Shown here: positions 56,730 to 64,000 of the stretch, piece by piece
How positions within the stretch are numbered: the first letter of the stretch is position 1
Layout of the letters: every line of letters starts with the position of its first letter
Assembly (NCBI RefSeq): GCF_954871325.1
Contig: NC_088775.1
Location: 29,985,561-30,049,560 of the forward strand
Reading direction: 5' to 3'
DNA length: 64,000 nucleotides
From: Gordionus sp. m RMFG-2023
Lineage: Eukaryota > Nematomorpha > Gordioida > Chordodea > Parachordodidae
The notes under the pieces: generated by a model
Told to the model about the DNA's origin: nothing
The model's database searches: none
Seen by the model: only the letters and a program-made list of their open reading frames with translations
Made by a program: the position numbers and the translations under genes

Positions 56730-57110
56730 TCACAAAATTAAATATTGGTCTTCATCTAAGTTCAATTTTAGATTGTTTTGATACAACGATTGTTGCATTG
56801 AAATAAAAAAATGGAGTAATAAAGATTCCATTTTTTCAAAAAAGGCATTGATAAATTCACCTACTGGTTTGGTTATTGTTTCAAGAGTGGTTCTATCTAC
56901 GGATAGCCATTGTTTGTATGTTATAAATTCGATGCCCTTAGAACGAAACAATATTTCTATTTGATCGCGTGAATGTGTTGACCCTGGACAATTATCACAT
57001 TTGCCCATATAACTGGATCGTTGAGGCGAATTACAAATTATTAAGTGTAAAATATGTTTGTATATTTTAAAGAGCAACATATCATTGGTTAAATTTGATC
57101 CAATGATCAT
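56730..57110 (-). pseudogene. Element-encoded protein, middle block with CDNCPG motif
   Basis: 126 codons. ILHLIICNSPQRSSYMGKCD then NCPGSTHSRDQIEILFRSKG match the family's 'C.P....C..G.C..CP' metal-binding segment; FITYKQWLSVDRTTLETITK and PVGEFINAFFEKMESLLLHF match 'YKQW...DR.TLET...PV.EFI..F...L..L..H.F'. Separated from the C-terminal block by stops and degraded sequence. Copy 1 has the equivalent [16 protein letters not shown]. Confidence 0.7.
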
Positions 57111-57505
57111 TAATTTAACATTTTGGTTGTAGCCGCAATCACATACATGTGTACCACTACCTCCAACGAGTATAAAATTTTTGGGCTAATGCTTGCAAAT
57201 TTCGAAAAACCAATTTCATCAGGCCTCATTTCTTTAAAAAAATATATAAATTTTTTTCAAATTATCTAAAATTAATCTCTTATGTATGGTATTCTTTTTT
57301 CCGTCTTTGGTCAAAATCGAAATGCAATCTTTCTTGCCTGGCATGATTCTGCTTATTTCCTCCATACAATAAAATTCTTGTACAATTTTAACTGTATATT
57401 CGTCTATAGTTTTTCCAGGCTTGGGGTTAGGTATTGATAGAAATCAAAATACCAAGAAATTAATTAAAAAATGAATTAATATAGTGAGCATGTGTTAGTG
57501 AATGA

Positions 57506-57726
57506 TTAAAACCCTTTCGCGCCTGGAATATTTCCCATGAACAAAAAATACATGTACTTTGATATAATAAAATAATGATTTCAGGTTACTGATAAAATAC
57601 GAAATAATAAATATTGTTTTTATAAATTAATATCTCTAAGTACCAACCTTTAGTTTCTTTAAATATAAAAATTAATTGATTAAAAATTTTGATGACAAAT
57701 GATCTCGCTGGGCGTGAAAGGGTTAA
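57506..57726. mobile_element. piggyBac-type MITE, CCCTTTCGCGCC family
   Basis: TTAA (57506-57509) then AACCCTTTCGCGCCTGGAA; at the right GCTGGGCGTGAAAGGG then TTAA (57723-57726). 221 bases, no ORF. Same termini as the larger element 58892-61127, which could have supplied its transposase. Inserted in the long-TIR element. Confidence 0.8.
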
Positions 57727-58762
57727 TCAATTTTAAAATTTTTATTTATTTTATTGATTGAAACACTTATTTATTGTTATTCTAATTTAGTAAGGCTATG
57801 CCGATTTTAGCCAATATTTATATTGTTTTGGGTTATTTTATGATAATACTTTTATTTTGTATATAATTTCATAATAATAATAATAAATTAATATTTGTAA
57901 TATTTTAAAAATATCAAATTATTTTAAAAAATTGAGTAGAGAAAATTTTGATATTATTTTTGACGTCTATGAAATGCACGAGATTCTGATTCATATATTC
58001 AAGAACTATAAACTTGGTTGAATATATTTTATTAATATTCATTAAATATATGTTATATGGGCAAAGAATTTTATAATAAAGTAATAAATTAAATATTCTT
58101 TTATCGATAGACAATTTCTATAATTGAATGAAAACCCCATTTATTGTTATTTTCACTTACAAGATGAATACTCCTTTAAATTATATCAAATAGTCCAAGA
58201 AGAACCATTAAAAACTGATTAATTTATAATTTTATGCAAAGACGCCCCCTTTCGGGAAAATATTTATACACTTTTCTAAACATTTTTATCGATTTGGAGA
58301 ATGAAGATGGCCGCGTACCAGACCAATTTTTTTTTATAAATATAAAGGAAGAGTTTAATAATTTTACTAAATTTTTTAAAAAAATTGAAGGTCGTATTAT
58401 TTCCAAAAAATTATTTTTAGTCCTTATATATTAAATAAAATGGCCGGAAATTTGAAAAAAAAATAAAAAATTTTTTTTTTATCTAAAAGTAGAATTTTTG
58501 TACGTAATTTTGATATTAAATTTGTTATTTACAATTATGTAGTTTTTAAGATATGCTTAATTGAATGAAGGCAGATAATGGAAAAAATGCGTCATTTTTG
58601 CTACTTTGAACCCTAATATTTTCAAAAATATAAATGTTAGGAGGCTAAAATTTTGGCTATTTCTTAGTTACATTGACCTTTCTTTGCTTACCAAATTTTA
58701 AAAAAATCGAAAGGGATCGGCCGAAAATCTCATTTTTTTGCTCATTTGATGTGGAATGACCC

Positions 58763-58891
58763 TAATCAGGAAATTATTGAATATATATTGATATGTCATG
58801 AGCTAATTTGATTTTTTTGTCAACTAAGAAGCCGACTATCAATCAAAAATTCGTAGAATCTGCAACATCGTTTAGGAAAACTATTTTTCCT
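58763..58891 (+). other. Short intron spacer
   Basis: AT-rich. Nothing recognised. Confidence 0.5.
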
Positions 58892-59140
58892 TTAACCCTT
58901 TCGCACCCGACTTTCCCGTGAAATTTTTTTTTATAACACATTTTATGCTTTCACATGGTGTCTATAAAGGAGCCAGGCATTTAATATACAAGAATCCAAT
59001 AAATGTATATAATATTGTTTCCATTTAATATCTGTCCTATATAACTTCACCGTCATATCGTGAAGATCTACTCCACATTCCCTCATTATAGTTTTTAATT
59101 ATTGATGTCATTTCTCATTTACAAAGACTTTTTAAAACAC

Positions 59141-59356
59141 CTATAAAGTTAGATATAGTAGTAACGGTTGCCACTTGCAGATAACATTGCCATTCTTTTC
59201 GCTTTTGTAATCTATAACGCCTCTTTCTTCTTTTTTTAAAGCCTCATTTTTAAATTTGCATCCTGATAAGCGATTTGATCTTTCGTTCAGGATACTAAAT
59301 ATTTTTTTTTTTAAAAAATTAAATATAATTGGATATGAAGAAAAAAAATTATCCAT
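59141..59356 (-). pseudogene. piggyBac transposase fragment
   Basis: 71 codons with RSNRLSGCKFKNEALKKEER then GVIDYKSEKNGNVICKWQPL. The R.GR-type and DYK....I..KW pattern is the piggyBac region before the third catalytic aspartate. Plain DNA transposon remnant. Confidence 0.65.
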
Positions 59357-60003
59357 ATATAATTTGTGGTTTATTTGGGTATTATTTCCTACAGGCGAAG
59401 AAAGATATCCCCACTGTTACCTAAACCTATTTTATGATATTAGGCTTTCCCTGGTACATTTCAAAATCATATATAAACCTGGAAGAGCCACGTAGAGCAA
59501 ACAATTCCCCATTATGGGGTTTCGATTTAATGTATTGTCGTAATTTAGAGCGTCTTTAAAAGGGAATTATGAATTCGTCTACGCTAGCTTCTCTTCAAGT
59601 TGGATTTTTTTGAAATTTTTTTTAGTTTGCATATGAAGGGTTGAATATTGAATAATTTGTTATATCCTTTATCTTCCCTATTTACCATTGTTATTATTAA
59701 TATGTCAAAATTTCCGGAGGAAACGATTGCGGAACATAGTTTCCGCTACTTGTGGAATAGATGTTTCAACCTACCATAACTGTCCTATAGAAGGCATCTT
59801 AACTAAGCTAGTATATATATCCCTTTCAATTTCATCGCTATCTGTTTTTATAGATATACCATAACATTGGAAGGAATAAATATTTGTTTCCAATGCAAAA
59901 TTGCTAATTATCTGGTTTTCCAAAAATTTACAAAAATAGGTTAGAGGAGTTTAAACCTGTTCAGGAATTTCCAACATAGAGATAAACTCTATATTCTTGT
60001 TTC

Positions 60004-60240
60004 CTATGTCTTTTTTATAGGGTTATCTTTTATTTTAGTTATAGAAGTATCTTCGATTATATCCTTCAATTCAAGTCCTAGTTCATTTGTAATATAAGAT
60101 GTTGTCAGTAAATCATCTGCCAGCAAAGGAAATAATTGTCTTCTTCGTCTGAACTCTATATCAGCCTTAAATATATCACTCTCAGGGATAAGTGTAGTCA
60201 TATCTAATGCATATTGATATAAAAAGCATCCCATATTCAT
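60004..60240 (-). pseudogene. Possible N-terminal piggyBac-element ORF
   Basis: 78 codons, MNMGCFLYQYALDMTTLIPE, SDIFKADIEFRRRRQLFPLL, ADDLLTTSYITNELGLELKD. It lies upstream of the piggyBac fragment in the same orientation. The E/D-rich composition suits the acidic N-terminal region of such transposases, but there is no diagnostic motif. Confidence 0.35.
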
Positions 60241-60344
60241 GTTATTTATATAAAATATTTAATTAAACCTCTCCCTTTAAGAAAACACACTAATAGACAT
60301 TAGATAATCAATATTGTTAACTATTATTAAAATCTAATCTAATT

Positions 60345-60359
60345 ACCCCCCCCCCCCCA
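60345..60359. repeat. Poly-C run
   Basis: Run of about 14 C residues (after TAATTA), unusual in this AT-rich sequence and liable to sequencing-length error. Confidence 0.8.
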
Positions 60360-61130
60360 TTTCCATAACCCTAAATGTAAATGTCCTAAATAATTTACTT
60401 AAGATTTCAATTTATTGATAAAAAATATTTTAGTGCATAGGAAATGGCTGTCAAATGGCATTATTGCTCAATTTTCAGCACCTAAAATGATCAAAAAGAT
60501 GATGTTTTTTTAAATAAATATATAAGTTAGAGGCAATGTGTTTTTTCGGCAAGATATTATTTTTTCAACTTTAAATCATTTTTTGAGTTTTTAAATTTAA
60601 AATTTTGATTTTACCGAAAATGTGTTCCAGCATTTTTATAATACCTATTTTTAATTGTAGATAATCTTATCGTTAACTATTCATTTATAATTTATATAAA
60701 AATATTAAGTTCAAAATTTCATGGCAAAATTATCTGAAATTCACAGGGAAGTATTCCAAACATAATGGAATACATTTCCTGTAAAATCAAAATTTTTTTA
60801 AAAACGCTCAAAAAATGATAAAGTTGAAAAATAACACATTGCCGATAAGTTATATTAATAATAAAATTATTGCTTATATTTTTAGCAAGTTTTGATAACC
60901 AGAAATAGGAATTAAAATTTTGACGTGAAAATGGTACGAAAAAATTGATTATAACTATAATATGTAATATGATATAAATAAACAAAGCGAGTTAATGAAA
61001 AAATACGAAACAACAAATATTAAAAATTAAAAATAAGATTTCAAAAGTTATCGGCCATTTTAATGAATATAAAATATTATAGAAAAATTATAGTTCCAAA
61101 AGTTATCCATAGGCGCGAAAGCGTTAATAC

Positions 61131-62363
61131 CAGAGTTGTTAAAAGATACTTTTTAAATCGATCTAGATACAGATACATTGTCTAAAAACTTATCTAGATA
61201 CAGATACATCGTTTAAAAAGTAATCTTGATACAGATTTTAAAATGTATCTAGATGCAGATACATTTTTTTATTACTATAAGCTTTGCATAAACCTAAATT
61301 AGGATTCTATTGTGAAAATATATGAAATGAGCAAATATAAGTAAAATAATGATTTTTAGATTTTAATATAATATATGAAAATATATGATTAAATGATTAT
61401 AAATAATTATTAGATTTCAGTAATAAAATATTTTCAAAATTTTGGTCATTAAAGCATCCTCGTTTATCTGTAAAGACATTTTTAGCTACACTAAAAAGTC
61501 TTTTTACCAGGGTGCTTGAAGGGATTGTGGTGTAATATTTTATGAATAACAATATCAGGATATTCTTAAAAATAAAATCTCGACATTCATTTTCGAAAAA
61601 ATTTTTTAAAATTTGTTGATATTAAATTAATTGTTTATTTTCGCAGGTTATTTGCTATCAGTTGAAGATCTTGATAATTCATCAACTATTCTTTGTATTA
61701 ATTGTTTTTTTCATTAACTGTGTCTGATTTTTTCTCTTAAAATTTTAAATTGCAATTGTTAACATTTATTTAGTTATACCCTTAAATGTTTTACAATGTG
61801 CAAGTTGAGGTAATGATACTGAAATGTATTCTTTTGTAGATATGGCAAACATTTTACTATCAGAGATCTGTTTTCTTTATTTTGAGATATTATTTTAAAA
61901 TATGCTCTATATTAATATTAATCTAAAATAAATTTTTAAAATTAGTATAAAAAAATAAAATTAACAAATTCCATCGAAAATAAAAATGGCAGATTCCTTG
62001 AGTTGCATTGTAATATCAAAATTTGTCTGGTTTATTGGTAAACTCACACATAATATTTAATGAATATATATATATGATATATATAAGTATTAATATTTTA
62101 TATATGTATAATTTTTTTTATAGTATTATATATATTTAAATTATATGCTCATATGAAATAAATTTAATTTTGCATTCTAGTATTTTTATTTATATTATAA
62201 AAAATCATTAAATAAAAGTTTATCAAAATGTATCTATAAAAGTATCTAAAACAGATACAGATACGTCTAAAATATTATCTAGATACAGATACAGGTACTT
62301 TAATCAAAAATCTCTCTAGATACAGATACCACATTTTTATATCTAGATACTTAAACAACTCTG
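61131..62363 (-). mobile_element. hAT transposon, CAGAGTTGTTAAAAG family, copy 3 (internally deleted)
   Basis: Starts CAGAGTTGTTAAAAGATAC, ends TTAAACAACTCTG. Perfect 8-bp duplication GTTAATAC (61123-61130, 62364-62371). Only 1233 bases against about 1930-2060 in copies 1 and 2. A remnant of the hATC domain coding region is near 61400-61620 and of the BED region near 61740-61910, both more diverged than in copies 1 and 2. GATACAGATAC repeats at both ends. Confidence 0.92.
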
Positions 62364-62371
62364 GTTAATAC

Positions 62372-62536
62372 CAATATTGAGTACATGAAAGTTGTGATGC
62401 ACTATCAAAATTAGGCATAAAAGATCAATCTTTTAATTTTAACATCTAGATTTTGGAAGATTTTTCTGAGGCGAGAATTTTTTTATATTAAAATGATTTT
62501 TTTGGAGCATTAAAGTAACTAATTATCGATTTGGAG
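62372..62536 (+). other. Intron 7 spacer
   Basis: No feature recognised. Confidence 0.5.
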
Positions 62537-62965
62537 TCACTTTATCATGCCACACTTTATCAGGGCGACACTTTATCACTCAGTCACTTTATCATGCGTC
62601 ATTTTATCTTGCGACACTTTATCACGCGTAAGAAAATTTAAGTGGGGTGTTTTTGTAAATAATTTATGTTAAACGGCTCGATTTGATAATACTTATGAAA
62701 ATTAAAATATGAGTTAATACAAAAAAAATTAATTAAATATCGGAATTCAAACGTAAAAGTCAAAAATGAGATATTATCAAAATTTAACTTTTCAAATATA
62801 TTATATTAAGTTTTAAGTATATCATGATAAAGTGTCGCATGATAAAATGTCGCGTGTTCAACTCTCGCATGATAAAGTGTTGCGTTATAAATGACTGAGT
62901 GATAAAGTGTCGCCGTGATAAAGTGTCTCGTGATAAAGTGTCGCGTGATAAAATGTTGCTAGGCG
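62537..62965. repeat. Foldback-like pair of 15-bp tandem arrays
   Basis: Left array about 62540-62635: roughly six to seven units of CACTTTATCACGCGA type. Right array about 62820-62965: about nine units of the complement, TCGCGTGATAAAGTG. A spacer of about 185 bases lies between. The two arrays can pair as a long imperfect hairpin. The right-hand array ends TGCTAGGCGC. No target duplication or ORF found. Confidence 0.75.
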
Positions 62966-63990
62966 CTAATGATCATATAAAATTTATTGGAACCAATCAT
63001 AATTGAAAATATAATAATTTCGAACACAAATGATTAAATTTTAGAAAATACAAAATATTTAAAAGCGAATATAAAACTGTTAAAAAATATTATTGTTATT
63101 TACCTGTTGTAAATCACGATTTAAGAGTATGATTTAAAAAGTTAATCAAAATATCGTTCATAAATGGAAATTTACTTTTCTTTGCGATCGCCAATTTTTT
63201 AAATAATTTGTTCTGAGTTGGGGATTGGATCTCGATGTATATCAAATGAAGCTAGTCAGTCGGTTCAATAAATTTAAGATATCGTACTTTTTATTCTCTG
63301 TAATTAAGTAAAGGCCCTCTCATTTATGCTTGTACTATTTGTTATCATTGCCAAAATATATAGTAATATATATTTGGGAAAACTCATAATAATATATTTT
63401 AAAGTATGCAATGCTTCCATTGTATTTCTTGGAGGATTATTTACTAAAATTAATTTTAAGATTTAAATTCTGAAATTAATTGGCCTTCAGATACATTTAT
63501 ATCCTTGAATAAAATGTAGCTAACTATTTTATTCAATATCAAGATTTAATATATCCTTAGATCAGGGAGTTATAAGATATAGGAGCTATTGATGAATCAC
63601 AAATCTTTCATTAATTGAGTCAGAAATGTATCTAAAAGTGGAATAAGAGCAATTATTTTATAGTAATCCTCAATTGAGTTTTTAATATTGGATCGATTAG
63701 TTCTTCGGCTAAAGCCTAGACTTGTGAATCTCAAAATCATATCATTTTGCTTTAGACTCAATAATCACATAAATCTAAGAGAAACTCTTAGTCGATATTA
63801 TTTTGTTTTCTACGTTGTAATATAATAATATTCGCGATTCTCATAACTTCAGCCAAATCCATATCATATATTTGAAAAATATTGCATAAAATTGTTGTAA
63901 AAAATAATTCACAAGTTTTGTGACGAATTATTGTGACTATTCCAATGAAAAATATCGGCACTTAATAATGTTACGTTTGAGATGAGATAT
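62966..63990 (+). other. End of the visible part of SLC6 intron 7
   Basis: AT-rich sequence with no supported gene, RNA or repeat pairing. Confidence 0.5.
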
Positions 63991-64000
63991 CTTTTTCAGG
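63991..64000 (+). promoter_or_regulatory. Possible splice acceptor at the window edge
   Basis: CTTTTTCAG at 63991-63999 followed by G at 64000. Exon 7 ends with the first G of a codon that in the family is glycine (GPGL), so an exon beginning G.. would fit. Only one base of the putative exon is visible, so this stays a guess. Confidence 0.3.

Larger units (their letters stand above)
54934..58762 (-). mobile_element. Long-TIR DNA transposon, same family as 29479-31795 (copy 2)
   Basis: Inverted repeats of about 800 bases: left from GGGTCCATGACAAATCAACC (54934) to about 55740, right from about 57955 to GTGGAATGACCC (58762). Both contain ATTCGGCCGACCCCCTTCGA-like and AGGGGGCGTCTTTG-like segments. 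The minus strand encodes two blocks of the family protein (57110-56730 and 56421-56218). A piggyBac-type MITE sits in the right half. No clear target duplication was found. Opposite orientation to copy 1. Confidence 0.8.
58892..61127 (-). mobile_element. piggyBac-type DNA transposon, degraded
   Basis: Left TTAACCCTTTCGCACCCGA at 58892, right GGCGCGAAAGCGTTAA ending 61127: TTAA at both ends plus CC(C/G)TTTCGC.CC inverted repeats. The minus strand has transposase remnants. At 59356-59141, SSYPIIFNFLKKK...LSGCKFKNEALKKEERGVIDYK followed by NGNVICKW matches the piggyBac block 'G....R......KKGRG..DY.......I...W.D'. At 60240-60004, LPLLADDLLTTSYITNEL-like sequence is a possible further piece. Many stops; inactive. 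A hAT copy (61131) is inserted at its right edge. Confidence 0.72.

Noticed and set aside
1-64000. tRNA, rRNA or other structured RNA genes
   Set aside because: No stretch with tRNA or rRNA signatures was recognised by reading; the hairpins seen are transposon inverted repeats.

Overview
This window looks like a piece of a very AT-rich animal genome. The only host gene I can support is one SLC6-family neurotransmitter/amino-acid symporter on the + strand. Seven coding exons (9511 to 54247) cover the N-terminus through transmembrane segment 7 and read closest to glycine transporters (GlyT, SLC6A9/SLC6A5). The gene continues past the right edge. Spliceosomal introns, animal-type SLC6 exons and the transposon families (Merlin, hAT, piggyBac, Tc1/mariner, Ginger/KRBA2-like, Ty3/gypsy) rule out a prokaryote. 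A myxozoan or another AT-rich invertebrate would fit, but I cannot decide the species from sequence alone.

Layout. 1-1031 is a gypsy integrase fossil. 1032-6800 is AT-rich with small repeats, a polypurine tract and one unexplained ORF block (1904-2300). 6813-8738 is a Merlin DNA transposon whose ISXO2-like transposase is almost complete and split by four tiny introns. SLC6 exon 1 is at 9511. Intron 1 (13.9 kb) holds a multi-layer nest: a ZMYM1-like hAT (10146 to about 18702) interrupted by three elements, one of which contains two more. Exon 2 is at 23540. Intron 2 (26.6 kb) holds a Ty3/gypsy fossil with both LTRs and a 5-bp target duplication (25772-33107, itself hit by a hAT MITE and a long-TIR DNA element), then a 12.3-kb composite hAT (33694-46023) made of two inverted, nearly identical transposase arms. 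One arm carries a Ginger/KRBA2-like element with a CXC domain and inverted minisatellites. A second hAT family and a Tc1/mariner element follow. Exons 3-7 are clustered at 50311-54247 with short introns, apart from one hAT MITE. Intron 7 (at least 9.75 kb) holds a second long-TIR element of the 29479 family, a piggyBac fossil, another hAT copy and a foldback-like array.

Most of the sequence is therefore mobile DNA in the introns of one transporter gene. Many element ends were fixed by matching terminal inverted repeats plus target-site duplications of the length expected for the family: 8 bp for hAT, TTAA for piggyBac, TA for Tc1/mariner, 4 bp for the Ginger-like element and 5 bp for gypsy. 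Percent identities are by-eye impressions, not computed values.
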